From the NCBI GenBank assembly GCA_018435605.1, contig JAHDNF010000002.1, forward strand, positions 450,538-514,537: a stretch of DNA of 64,000 nt. Reading direction: 5' to 3'. The position numbers and the translations under genes were made by a program. Source of the DNA: a bacterium. GTDB taxonomy: Bacteria; Auribacterota; Auribacteria; Auribacterales; Auribacteraceae. A model generated the notes under the pieces. That model did not search any database and was not told where the DNA came from. It saw only the letters and a program-made list of their open reading frames with translations. Of this stretch, positions 45,053 to 54,267 are shown piece after piece. Position 1 is the first letter of the stretch; every line of letters starts with the position of its first letter.

Positions 45053-46061
45053 AACTGCGAGCCTTTCGTTTTTCACTGACAAAAAATTCGAGTATGACAA
45101 GTATGATAGCACACAAAAGAGGTATTTGATACCGATTTTCATAGCGTTTCTGCATGGTGCTTTGTAAATCGCGTTTTTCCATATCCGATATTTTTTCGTC
45201 GTACAGTTTCTGTAATCCGATCCCGCCGGCTCCGGTAGCTCGCATATATGCGCCGCCGGTTTGAAGCGCTATTTTCTGCAAAGTCTGTTCGTCAAGTTTT
45301 GTCAAAACCATATTGCCCTGTTTGTCGCGCACATAAGATTTATTGCCCTGTTCGTCGAATACCGGAATCGGGACGCCTTCCTGTGATCCTATACCTACTG
45401 TAAAAATTTTGATCCCGTTTTTCTGAGCTTCTTTTGCCGCATCCATCGGATCGTTTTCGAGGTCTTCACCGTCGGTAATGAGCATTATTGCCTTGTAACG
45501 GTTTTCCCCTTCCATAAACGATGCCTGAGCGCGTCGTATGGCGTCTGAGATATTCGTTCCTCCGCGAGATATACTGTTGGTATCCACCTGATTGAGAAAC
45601 AACTTGTATGCGGCATAATCTAAAGTCAGCGGGCACTGCATGAACGAAGTACCGGCAAAAACCAAAAGTCCAACCCTGTCGCCGTGTATGTTATCTATCA
45701 GGTCGCTTATCTCCATTTTGGCGCGTTCAAGCCGGTTGGGTTTTACGTCTTGAGCCAGCATACTGCGAGATACGTCGAGCATGATTATGATATCAATCCC
45801 TTTTCGCTTGACTTCCTGCCATTTATAGCCCCATTTCGGTTCTATAAGGGTTAAAACTATAAGAAACACACAGGCGCACAGCAGACCGGCTTTCAGGTAT
45901 TGACGCGGAAAACTCACCCATACCAGCAATTTGGACAAAACCTCGTTATGTGCAAACAGAGCCAGCGCCTTTTTTTTGCTCTTAAAGGAGTATGTATAAA
46001 ACAACACCATTACAGGCAGTATCAGTAAAAGCCATAGAAAATGTAAGTTACCGAATCTCAT
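45042..46061 (-). CDS. batB: BatB, von Willebrand factor A membrane protein
   Basis: The 339-residue protein has two N-terminal membrane helices (about 7-24 and 57-75), a vWA domain with MIDAS-like DVSRS (96-100), and a C-terminal helix. The Arg in DxSxS is a conservative departure from the usual DxSxS metal site because the two Ser and Asp remain. In the Bat locus, BatA and BatB act together with MoxR. An AGGAG site precedes the ATG. Confidence 0.88.
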   Translation of the reverse strand: MRFGNLHFLWLLLILPVMVLFYTYSFKSKKKALALFAHNEVLSKLLVWVSFPRQYLKAGLLCACVFLIVLTLIEPKWGYKWQEVKRKGIDIIIMLDVSRSMLAQDVKPNRLERAKMEISDLIDNIHGDRVGLLVFAGTSFMQCPLTLDYAAYKLFLNQVDTNSISRGGTNISDAIRRAQASFMEGENRYKAIMLITDGEDLENDPMDAAKEAQKNGIKIFTVGIGSQEGVPIPVFDEQGNKSYVRDKQGNMVLTKLDEQTLQKIALQTGGAYMRATGAGGIGLQKLYDEKISDMEKRDLQSTMQKRYENRYQIPLLCAIILVILEFFVSEKRKARSYEM

Positions 46062-46070
46062 ATCGACTCC

Positions 46071-47072
46071 TTACGGTATTTTACGAAAACGTGTATTAGC
46101 CAGCACGATTTCCAGAAGCAGGAATCCAAGAGCCGGCAATACGAAATACGCGAACGCCTCGTTATATTCCATATAAATATTTGATTTTGTTTCTGTTTTT
46201 TCCAGTTTATCTATCTGCTCATAAATTTTTTCGAGCGACCGTGTATCCGTAGCGCGAAAATACATGCCTCCGGTGTTGGATGCAATCTCTTTGAGGGAAT
46301 TTTCATCTATATCGATTCGTACAGGCCGCAGTACCTGCCTGCCCAACATATCGGTCATCGGGTAAGGAACCTCTCCGTGAGTACCCACCCCTACGGTATA
46401 TATTTTAACACCCAAAGTTTTGGCGATTTCCGTGGCGGTTTGCGGGTCTATGTCGTAAATGTTGTTCATGCCGTCGGTCAGCAGGATAAGCACCTTGCTT
46501 TTTGATTCCGTATCCTTGAGCCGTTTGACGCTCTGGGCTATAGCAGAACCGATAGCGGTACCGTCTTCTTCCTGCCGGTCTACTATCTGCACTTTGTCGA
46601 GGAATTGCAGAAGCACCCCGTAATCAAGTGTAAGCGGGCACTGGGTGTAAGCGTACCGGGCGAACACGATCATTCCGATTCGGTCGTTGACACGGCGAGT
46701 TATAAAATCGTGCACCACTTGTTTTACAACTTCCAGCCTGTCGGTACGCTTGTTATTGATGGTAAAATCCATGGCGCGCATGCTTCCTGAAACATCGATC
46801 GCGAGCATGATATCTATTCCTTCGGTAGTAATTTTCGAGTTTTCCACACCTTTTTGAGGACGGGCAAGCCCTAACACCAGAAGAAATATCGCCGCTAGGC
46901 GCAGTATAATCAATATATAACGCATACGGAACATAATAGAAGGCTTAAGTTTTTTGAGGTTGCTGATATCGGAAAATTTTATACTGGTCGTAAATGTCCG
47001 TTTCCGGTAAAAATGTATAATCACCGGAATAATGAGCAATATCAAAAGAAACCATGTATCGTTGAAAATCAT
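46071..47072 (-). CDS. batA: BatA, von Willebrand factor A membrane protein
   Basis: The 333-residue protein has N-terminal membrane helices (about 7-20 and 52-70), a vWA domain with the MIDAS motif DVSGS (93-97) and LLTDGMNNI, and a C-terminal helix. vWA proteins bind metal-dependent partners and are handled by MoxR ATPases. GAGGAAG lies before the ATG. It is 3 bases downstream of a BatD-like gene. Confidence 0.9.
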   Translation of the reverse strand: MIFNDTWFLLILLIIPVIIHFYRKRTFTTSIKFSDISNLKKLKPSIMFRMRYILIILRLAAIFLLVLGLARPQKGVENSKITTEGIDIMLAIDVSGSMRAMDFTINNKRTDRLEVVKQVVHDFITRRVNDRIGMIVFARYAYTQCPLTLDYGVLLQFLDKVQIVDRQEEDGTAIGSAIAQSVKRLKDTESKSKVLILLTDGMNNIYDIDPQTATEIAKTLGVKIYTVGVGTHGEVPYPMTDMLGRQVLRPVRIDIDENSLKEIASNTGGMYFRATDTRSLEKIYEQIDKLEKTETKSNIYMEYNEAFAYFVLPALGFLLLEIVLANTRFRKIP

Positions 47073-47075
47073 CTG

Positions 47076-48221
47076 TTATTCTTCCTCTTCATCGTCATAT
47101 TCTTCTCCTTCTTCGGGCAGAACATCAGCCGGTTTAGTCTGATCTATAAACTGCACAGCCGTAGCGAATACTTCCTCTATTTGTTCCTTTGTGGGCGAAA
47201 ACCGGGCGAATTTCACCATATCGCAATGAACGAGAAACGTTTTTAAAATAGATTTGTTATCTTCATTGAGCACATTGGTCTTTTGCAGTTCCTGCAGAAA
47301 TTCTTCTGTAGTACGTTCCGGCGCCATCAGGCCAAAACGCCCTTCTATATAATGGCGCAACACATTTGACACCAAATAATAATATTCTTTGACGCGCCCA
47401 GCCTCCACAAGTTGTTGCTGTCTTATCTGATCAAGCGCGTGAATGGCGATTAGATGGGGCGGCAAACCGGGAGATATGTACTGCTGGCGTCTTCGCCAGA
47501 AATAAAAACCCGCTACAAGCAGGGCAATAAGCACAAAACTTACAGCCAACACCACAGATACAAACAATTTTCTTATTATAGGTTTAGGCGTTACAACAGG
47601 TTTGATGTCGCGCAGAGCCGTATCTGCGCCGGTGAGCATACTTTCTACTGTCACAAAAATCGGGGCGGTAAACAGCGCTTGGCTTTCCGAGTTGTCACCC
47701 AGCTTATATGTAATCCGAGCAGGCGGAATTATATATGTTCCGGTAACGTACATATCCAATACATATTCGCGTCCATAGCGGACGGTTTTGCCTGTTCGAT
47801 GCGGTTCGTCCTGCCTGTAATCGGTAATGGCAAACCCGCCTAAGAATTCTCCGAACTGTGGAAACTCCACAACTACGTTTTTATCGGCAACCACATCTAT
47901 ACGATATGTGATCTTTTCTCCGATAGTGATTTTCGCTTTATCCACCGACGTTGTCACCCGCAAAAGCGAGTCTTTGCGGTCAAGCTGTTCTCGGACGGAT
48001 ATCTCATCCTGCCTGCCGGTTTCTTCCTCCTGCATCGGTTTGGGTATTATCTGAGACTGCTGATCCACAGATTGTTCGGAATCAGGATATTGCCCAGTAA
48101 CGCCGGAGGGTAGCTGAGGTAAAGCGGCGGGCTGGTCAGGTTGAGCATGAAGCGCCGGTATGCCTATGTGAACATTGGCAAAACAGTATATAATTATAAA
48201 AAACAGCAGAACTTTTTTCAT
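47076..48221 (-). CDS. BatD-like membrane protein with acidic tail
   Basis: The 381-residue protein has a signal peptide, a Pro/Gln-rich linker, an Ig-like domain (about 85-190), a membrane helix (about 215-237) and a cytoplasmic tail. The tail has YYLVSNVLRHYIEGRFGL and CDMVKFARF motifs shared with the other BatD-like proteins in the locus. It ends with a very acidic Glu/Asp run. It lies 3 bases from both the parvulin gene and BatA. It is a second BatD-like member; its separate role is unknown. Confidence 0.75.
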   Translation of the reverse strand: MKKVLLFFIIIYCFANVHIGIPALHAQPDQPAALPQLPSGVTGQYPDSEQSVDQQSQIIPKPMQEEETGRQDEISVREQLDRKDSLLRVTTSVDKAKITIGEKITYRIDVVADKNVVVEFPQFGEFLGGFAITDYRQDEPHRTGKTVRYGREYVLDMYVTGTYIIPPARITYKLGDNSESQALFTAPIFVTVESMLTGADTALRDIKPVVTPKPIIRKLFVSVVLAVSFVLIALLVAGFYFWRRRQQYISPGLPPHLIAIHALDQIRQQQLVEAGRVKEYYYLVSNVLRHYIEGRFGLMAPERTTEEFLQELQKTNVLNEDNKSILKTFLVHCDMVKFARFSPTKEQIEEVFATAVQFIDQTKPADVLPEEGEEYDDEEEE

Positions 48222-48224
48222 AAT

Positions 48225-49577
48225 TTACTGACCGAATTGGTTGAGCGGTTTAATGTCAACTTTTGGTTTACGGTTTTGCTGGTCGTCCTGTTGAGGGAAA
48301 AAAGCCTGATGGTTGATTTGAACACCTTCAACCTTCAAGATATCTTCCATCATTTCCTGATATAGCCGTTGTCCTTTGAATATCTGGTAATCCTGAGCTA
48401 CTTGCTGTACAACTTCATTGTACGGTTTCTGACGTTCCAGTTTTTTAGCTATCAGCTTGACAATATAAAAAAATCCCTGTCCGTCCTCGATAACACCGGA
48501 CAAAGCGCCTTCCTGCAATTCCATTGCGGTTCTGATCAGATGCGTACGGTCTTCGCCTGCGGACACCGGATTATCGGGCGAAAGCCATTGGTCTATTACT
48601 CCGCCTTTGTCTTTGGTAGTTTCGTCCATCGATTCGGCAAGAGCGGCCTGACTGAAATCCATGCCTTCTTTGATCTGTTCAAGCAAATCCTCAGCATGTT
48701 CTTCGGAATCGGTTTTGATGACGGCTAACTGTACCGCCGGCGGATCGGTATATTTGTATTTGTTCGCGTCATAATACAGTCTTACGTCTTCCGGCTCAAC
48801 TTTTACCTTATCTTTGAATTGCGCCTGCACCATTTTTTGTATCATAAGTTGCTTTTTGACCGCATCAAGTTGTTCCATGACATCGGCGTCGCGGTCATAA
48901 CCCATTTTAGTAGCTTTACGAGCGAGCAGTTCCGTAGAAAGATACTGTTGCAGGAACTGAAACTTTTTTTGCGGGTCGCGGTATTCTTTACGCTGTTCTT
49001 CGGGCAATTTTTCAAGATGTTCATCCAAGTCACGCATGGACACATAGGTATCGCCGTATTGAGCGACGATTGTACCTTCCGGTTTCTCCTTTCTAGCAGA
49101 TAAATCCACAGATGTGCGGGATTTAAGCGCGTATTCTGCTGAAAAACCTCTTCCCAAACGTTCTAAGCAGTTGACTATCTTAATATTCAAATCGTTTCTT
49201 ATTAATTCCGACGGACCCATGATATCTGCCATATAGTACGCGGCGATTGCCTCTTCGTAACGGTATTTTTCGAAATGGAGATCACCTATAAGATAGAAAA
49301 TATTGGATTTTGTCTGATTATCGGCTGACGCTACCGCAAGGTATCTTTCATACGCAGAGATTGCCTGATCGTACATTTTTTCGGACTTGAGTTTATTGCC
49401 AAGGTCCCTGTATATACGGGCGTCAATACCATCGCCACCGGTTTTCACGGCAACCGACCCGGCTATCGAATGGAGCATGTAGAAAACAACAGCGAACAGT
49501 ATAAGCGAAGCGACCGTAAAAAATGCAGTCCTTCTGTCGAATATAGGTTTCGGTTTTCGTTGTTTCATTTGTTCCAT
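48225..49577 (-). CDS. membrane-anchored parvulin-type peptidyl-prolyl isomerase
   Basis: The 450-residue protein has an N-terminal membrane helix (about 17-37), a TPR region (about 50-140), a SurA-N-like helical part (about 160-260) and a PpiC/rotamase domain (about 265-390). The rotamase includes GVIDQW and GQGFFYIVKLI. It would fold or chaperone proteins on the outer side of the membrane. A GGAGG site about 11 bases before the ATG supports the start. Its position inside a Bat operon is unusual. Confidence 0.85.
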   Translation of the reverse strand: MEQMKQRKPKPIFDRRTAFFTVASLILFAVVFYMLHSIAGSVAVKTGGDGIDARIYRDLGNKLKSEKMYDQAISAYERYLAVASADNQTKSNIFYLIGDLHFEKYRYEEAIAAYYMADIMGPSELIRNDLNIKIVNCLERLGRGFSAEYALKSRTSVDLSARKEKPEGTIVAQYGDTYVSMRDLDEHLEKLPEEQRKEYRDPQKKFQFLQQYLSTELLARKATKMGYDRDADVMEQLDAVKKQLMIQKMVQAQFKDKVKVEPEDVRLYYDANKYKYTDPPAVQLAVIKTDSEEHAEDLLEQIKEGMDFSQAALAESMDETTKDKGGVIDQWLSPDNPVSAGEDRTHLIRTAMELQEGALSGVIEDGQGFFYIVKLIAKKLERQKPYNEVVQQVAQDYQIFKGQRLYQEMMEDILKVEGVQINHQAFFPQQDDQQNRKPKVDIKPLNQFGQ

Positions 49578-49599
49578 GATATGAACAGCCTCCTTGCGA

Positions 49600-50475
49600 T
49601 CAATGTCTTTTTTCCCTCATTCTAAAAAATCTCAATAACGGGTCGGAGTACGGCTGATCGGTTCGTATTTCGATCAGATCGACTCCCATAGACCGGAACA
49701 GCTCTTTGCGTTTTGTCATTTGTTCTGAGCTAAGAAGCGAAAATCCTTTGCGCAATCCGGCGTCGTGTGTATCTACAATGATCGACTCGCCCGTTTCGGC
49801 GTCCATCAGCTCAATGAATCCAAGCGCAGGAAGTTCGAATTCGCGAGGGTCGACAATATTCACGCCGATTACGTCGTGTTTGCGGTTAGCCACCCGCAAC
49901 GCCCGCTCGTATCCTTCGGACAAGAAATCCGACACAAGAAACACAACGGATTTTCTTGTAAGAACCCTGTTTAGATACGCTATTCCCAGTTCAATATCGG
50001 TTTTACGCCGTTGAGGCTGGAAATACAGCAGTTCGCGTATAACCCGAAGTACATGTTTTTTTCCTTTTTTCGGCGGCACAAATTGTTCTATTCTGTCGGT
50101 GAATATGATCAACCCGACTTTATCGTTGTTGTGTATGGCTGAAAACGCCAGCAGGGCGCACAGTTCGGCGGCGATTTCGTTTTTGAGTTTATCTGTACTG
50201 CCGAAGTATCCTGAAGAACTGACATCCACCATTAGCATCACCGTCAGTTCGCGTTCCTCGATGAATCTTTTTATATGAGGCGTGCCTGTTCGCGCCGTAA
50301 CGTTCCAGTCGATAGACCGGACGTCATCGCCGGGCTGGTATTCGCGCACCTCGTCGAACTCGATTCCGCTACCTTTGAATGTGCTGTGGTATTCGCCGGC
50401 AAGGATATCGTTAACCATGCGGTTCGTAAAAATCTGGATTCTGCGTATTTTTTTAAGCAGTTCCTTTGGGATCAT
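49600..50475 (-). CDS. DUF58 protein (MoxR-associated vWA-like)
   Basis: The 291-residue protein has the DUF58 signature EVREYQPGDDVRSIDW and a vWA-like part with DVSSS and a later VFLVSDF. DUF58 proteins are regular partners of MoxR ATPases. Its start overlaps the MoxR stop by 4 bases (ATGA), so the two are coupled. No membrane helix is seen. Confidence 0.92.
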   Translation of the reverse strand: MIPKELLKKIRRIQIFTNRMVNDILAGEYHSTFKGSGIEFDEVREYQPGDDVRSIDWNVTARTGTPHIKRFIEERELTVMLMVDVSSSGYFGSTDKLKNEIAAELCALLAFSAIHNNDKVGLIIFTDRIEQFVPPKKGKKHVLRVIRELLYFQPQRRKTDIELGIAYLNRVLTRKSVVFLVSDFLSEGYERALRVANRKHDVIGVNIVDPREFELPALGFIELMDAETGESIIVDTHDAGLRKGFSLLSSEQMTKRKELFRSMGVDLIEIRTDQPYSDPLLRFFRMREKRH

Positions 50476-51461
50476 GGTACTTCGACCTCATCGAATATTT
50501 TGCGGATCACGTCTTCCGATGACATTTCCTCAGCTTCAGCCTCATAGGTAATTATCACCCTGTGGCGCAGTATGTCCATACCTATGGATTTCACGTCCTG
50601 CGGCGTAACGTAACCGCGACCATGGATAAACGCATACGCTTTGGACGCCATGGTCAAAGCTATAGTTGCCCTCGGAGACGCGCCGAAAGCTATGTAATCG
50701 CTTACATCTATATTATAAGCATGCGGTTCACGGGTGGCGAATACGAGGTCTATTATGTAATCTTTTATTTTATCATCGATATATATCTGGTTTACCACGT
50801 TTCGCGCCTGAAAGATATCGTCTGCGGTAACAACCGGTTTAACGTCTAAGGCGGGCGCGGTACTTGCCATGCGGTTTAGAATTTCTTTTTCTTCTTGTTT
50901 GTTAGGATATGTTATATGAAGTTTAAGCATAAACCGGTCAACCTGAGCTTCAGGAAGCGGATATGTTCCTTCTTGCTCAATGGGATTCTGTGTTGCGAGA
51001 ACCAGAAAAGGCCTATCGAGTTTGAAGGTACTGTCGCCTATGGTAACCTGCCGTTCCTGCATAGCTTCGAGAAGGGCGCTTTGAACTTTTGCCGGCGCGC
51101 GATTGATTTCGTCGGCAAGAATAATATTGGCAAAAATAGGCCCTTTTTTGACTGTGAATTCCGTAGAACGAGGGTTATACACCAATGTGCCGATCAGGTC
51201 GGCGGGCAAAAGATCGGGCGTAAACTGCAGTCTCTGGAACTTTGTAGACAAAGCCTTGGCCAGCGTGCTGACTGATAATGTTTTAGCCAATCCCGGTACA
51301 CCTTCGAGCAAAATATGCCCATCGGCAAGCAGTCCTATAAGCAACCTTTCTATAAGATAATTTTGCCCGACAATAACCTTTCCGATTTCCCCATAGATTT
51401 TCTCGACAAAAGAGCTTTCGCGTTTGACAAGTTCGTTGATTTCGTTAATATCAGTTGCCAT
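50472..51461 (-). CDS. MoxR-family AAA+ ATPase
   Basis: The 329-residue protein shows Walker A GVPGLAKT (about 54-61), Walker B ILADEINRAP, the arginine-finger region and TQNPIEQEGTYPLPEAQ, all typical of MoxR. It is a chaperone-like ATPase thought to activate vWA partners; here these are BatA, BatB and the DUF58 protein. GGAGG about 9 bases upstream marks the ATG. It follows a BatD-like gene by 3 bases. Confidence 0.95.
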   Translation of the reverse strand: MATDINEINELVKRESSFVEKIYGEIGKVIVGQNYLIERLLIGLLADGHILLEGVPGLAKTLSVSTLAKALSTKFQRLQFTPDLLPADLIGTLVYNPRSTEFTVKKGPIFANIILADEINRAPAKVQSALLEAMQERQVTIGDSTFKLDRPFLVLATQNPIEQEGTYPLPEAQVDRFMLKLHITYPNKQEEKEILNRMASTAPALDVKPVVTADDIFQARNVVNQIYIDDKIKDYIIDLVFATREPHAYNIDVSDYIAFGASPRATIALTMASKAYAFIHGRGYVTPQDVKSIGMDILRHRVIITYEAEAEEMSSEDVIRKIFDEVEVP

Positions 51462-51464
51462 GAT

Positions 51465-52433
51465 TTAGTTGCCTCCTGCGTCTGATACGATTGTTATGGT
51501 ATCGATTTGCTTTTTTCGTTGATCTTCTCTGGATTTTTCTATAAAAAACCGGATGATTTTTTCCGCGCGACGAGCCCACTGTTCGAGTTCGTCGGCAGAT
51601 AGTTGAACGCCTGAAAATTTGACGCGGTTTGCCGTAGCCACGATTTCCTTATACTCGATAAGAATCTTTCGCGGTATATTGTATTCTGACTCGATTTTAT
51701 CTTCGCTCAAAACCGCAGTGCGTGTCATAGGCATGGAATGTTTTTGTTCGAAATAATTATTGAGCGCTGATATGACTGCGCTGAAAAACGAATCGCTTTG
51801 ACCGGCAATTTTGTATTTTCGGGCATTTTTCAGTTCAAGCAGTATTGCGTTTTCTGTGCCGACGGCAACGGTTTCCTGATCCTGTTGTTCCGATATCCGC
51901 ATCCTTCGCCGGCGGGCGTATAGACGCCACAATATCCAAAGAACAACACCGGCGCCAAGGATGATAAGCCCATACCAAATAACATAGGCGGCCTGACGCA
52001 ATAAATATCTGCTTTTCGGTAAAATAGTTACGTCATAAGGTTGCGTCTTGCGTATACGTTTGATTCCTGTTTGCTGTTCGGTGGTTTCGAGGGCGATATA
52101 ACTAATACGTCCTTTACCCGGTTCCACTGCCTTGAGTTTGTAAGTTAAAAGCACGGTTGTTGCGCTGAGGTCATTGAACATATCGAAGGTGTTTTCCTGA
52201 GTGACACCGGTTACTTCGAGCAGATATGTATCAATATTTTTGAGCGGTTCGATCTGCAGTGCCTGAGGGTCTCCAATCCACAACAGCCTGACAGTAAGAG
52301 TTATAATGTCTCCCTGCGCGGCTTCGGAACTGCTAAGTTCGGATGACAACTCTACTTGTATGGCGTTTGCTTCGGGTAGATGCGCGCCGTCAATGTTGAA
52401 AAATATCAAAAAAACCAAAATCAATCGTTTCAT
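51465..52433 (-). CDS. BatD-like membrane protein, first of the Bat run
   Basis: The 322-residue protein has a signal peptide (to about 24), an Ig-like region (about 25-150), a membrane helix (about 155-175) and a cytoplasmic helical tail. The tail has FFSAVISALNNYF and ANRVKFSG, motifs shared with the two other BatD-like proteins of the locus. It is only 3 bases before MoxR. No strong Shine-Dalgarno site is seen; the upstream HtrA-like gene ends 49 bases away. Its detailed role is unknown. Confidence 0.75.
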   Translation of the reverse strand: MKRLILVFLIFFNIDGAHLPEANAIQVELSSELSSSEAAQGDIITLTVRLLWIGDPQALQIEPLKNIDTYLLEVTGVTQENTFDMFNDLSATTVLLTYKLKAVEPGKGRISYIALETTEQQTGIKRIRKTQPYDVTILPKSRYLLRQAAYVIWYGLIILGAGVVLWILWRLYARRRRMRISEQQDQETVAVGTENAILLELKNARKYKIAGQSDSFFSAVISALNNYFEQKHSMPMTRTAVLSEDKIESEYNIPRKILIEYKEIVATANRVKFSGVQLSADELEQWARRAEKIIRFFIEKSREDQRKKQIDTITIVSDAGGN

Positions 52434-52482
52434 ACAGAGAAAATGCCCTTTTTTATTCTTTCAATTCGAAAAGATGTATATA

Positions 52483-53586
52483 TCAATTGTCATTAAGAAT
52501 ATTTTCCGGCATTTCACCGGTCGTGACCGTTACTGTAGCCGGCTTACTGTTTCTTATGATACTTATCTGAATTTCACTGTCAACCGGAAAAGTAGAAATC
52601 AAAAATTGTAAATCGGATACTTTCGTTATTTCAGTGTCGCCGACTGCCGTTACCAGATCATCTTCTATCAACCCTGCTTTTGCGGCGGGAGAATCGGGAA
52701 ACACATGGGTTATTACAATTCCGTATACAGAGCTGTTATCATCGGCAAGCAATCGTTGAAGGTCGTTTTGAGTGGCGTTTTTTATCTCAATGCCCAGCCA
52801 GCTGTGTTTTGCCTTACCATGCTGGATCATATAAGGTATATGTTTTTTTATCAGATCTATCGGTAAGGCAAAAGAAATGCCCTGTGCCTGAATAGGAGTG
52901 TCAAATTGTTTATGCAAAGGAAAATCATCGACCAGCGCGGCAATCATAATACCTATGACTTCACCGCTGGTATTGATCAAAGGGCTTCCACTGTCGCCGG
53001 GATTCATAGGCAGTGTGGTCTGAATATAATTTTCAACGCATCCGGGACGCAGTCCGGTACGTCGCCGCGAGTTTACAAATCCCCACGACATGGAGTTTGT
53101 CAAACCGTAAGGGTTGGATATGCTCATTACCAGATGACCGGGTTTGGTTGAGCAGGCAGAACCGAGTTTAAGAGCAGGCAAACCTGCTTTATCTATTTTA
53201 AGAAGAGAAATATCGAGTTTTTCATCCACGGCTATCACTTCGGCGGTATACTGTCTGTCGTCACCGGTCCTAACCGCTACCGCGCCGGTTTGCGCCGATA
53301 TTTCCGCGGTTGTCACTATATACCCGTCGGAATTCACCATAAATCCTGTAGCTATACGATCGTCCATCGCAACCGGCGCGGTTTTGACGTAATCCCCGCC
53401 GTGGTTGTTATGAGGATACAGGATGATCCTCACTACAGATTGAGCGGCAGAAGCGTAAAGCTGAGCCATTCTTGTTTCCAGTAGCCGTAGCATATCCGGT
53501 TGCGAATCATTATCTTGGGCATAAAGGTTTACCGAAAATAAAATCACGCTTATGCCTACGATCATAGCCACATACGATTTTTTCAT
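52483..53586 (-). CDS. HtrA/DegP-like protein lacking the catalytic His
   Basis: The 367-residue protein has a signal peptide (to about 23), a trypsin-like domain and a PDZ domain (about 275-355, with VFPDSPAAKAGLIEDDLVTAVG). Catalytic Asp125 (LDISLL) and Ser199 (PGDSGSP) are present. Where HtrA proteins have NNHV after DGYIVT, this one has TTAEIS, so the His is Glu95. It is probably an inactive pseudoprotease that may still bind unfolded proteins. The start is ATG at 53586 or, five codons earlier, 53601; neither has a strong RBS. It lies between the anti-sigma factor and the Bat operon. Confidence 0.82.
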   Translation of the reverse strand: MKKSYVAMIVGISVILFSVNLYAQDNDSQPDMLRLLETRMAQLYASAAQSVVRIILYPHNNHGGDYVKTAPVAMDDRIATGFMVNSDGYIVTTAEISAQTGAVAVRTGDDRQYTAEVIAVDEKLDISLLKIDKAGLPALKLGSACSTKPGHLVMSISNPYGLTNSMSWGFVNSRRRTGLRPGCVENYIQTTLPMNPGDSGSPLINTSGEVIGIMIAALVDDFPLHKQFDTPIQAQGISFALPIDLIKKHIPYMIQHGKAKHSWLGIEIKNATQNDLQRLLADDNSSVYGIVITHVFPDSPAAKAGLIEDDLVTAVGDTEITKVSDLQFLISTFPVDSEIQISIIRNSKPATVTVTTGEMPENILNDN

Positions 53587-53638
53587 ACAACATACTCGCA
53601 TTTGTAAGTTTCAGATAAGTTTTACATATTATTGAGAA

Positions 53639-54262
53639 TTACTGAAAAATTCTGGCCTGATTACTCGAATCCACATCCCTCGCTTTTATTGTGGTAAGGA
53701 TGAAATTTCTTTGCGGTTGCGCGGAATTCGTCGCCGTGTTCACTAGATAAGGCTTCTGCTGGTACAGAGTTCCTTGTGCCGTGTTGTTTTGCCCTATCGG
53801 CATATAAGATTGCTTAGCGGGTGTGAAAGCGAATCCCATTGTAGAAGTTTGAGCGGTGGGTTGAGAAAATGTCTGGGCAATTACTCTTCCGCTTCGCAAC
53901 TGCTGGTTTTGGACATATAACGAATAATTATAAGACAACGAAGCCGCCAGTGCGGTTACCATGGCGGCTGTCATTGCCCAGGACGGTTGTGAGACAAATT
54001 TTATAATTCTTTCGCGCAATGAAACTACGTCCTGGGCAATTATACGCCGTTTTATAACGCTTTTGAGGTTTTCAAAATATTCCGGGCTTGGACGTTCGTA
54101 AGATTTTATTGTAAAAAGAGCCCTCAGTTCTTTCAGGTCGTTATACTCTTTTTTGCAGTCTTTACATATTTCCAGATGAGCCTCCACTTTTTTCTTCATA
54201 GCCATATCAAGCCTGTTGTCGATGTATTCAGAAATATAATAGCTGAAATCTGAGCACTTCAT
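53639..54262 (-). CDS. anti-sigma factor with zf-HC2 domain
   Basis: The 207-residue protein has an N-terminal zinc-finger motif with H29, C33 and C36 (HLEICKDC) plus Cys3. One membrane helix lies at about 94-115, followed by a periplasmic Gln/Ser-rich tail. This is the anti-sigma layout that holds an ECF sigma factor at the membrane and releases it on stress. GGGAGGT about 7 bases before the ATG is clear. It follows the sigma gene by 5 bases. Confidence 0.88.
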   Translation of the reverse strand: MKCSDFSYYISEYIDNRLDMAMKKKVEAHLEICKDCKKEYNDLKELRALFTIKSYERPSPEYFENLKSVIKRRIIAQDVVSLRERIIKFVSQPSWAMTAAMVTALAASLSYNYSLYVQNQQLRSGRVIAQTFSQPTAQTSTMGFAFTPAKQSYMPIGQNNTAQGTLYQQKPYLVNTATNSAQPQRNFILTTIKARDVDSSNQARIFQ

Positions 54263-54267
54263 TGTTT

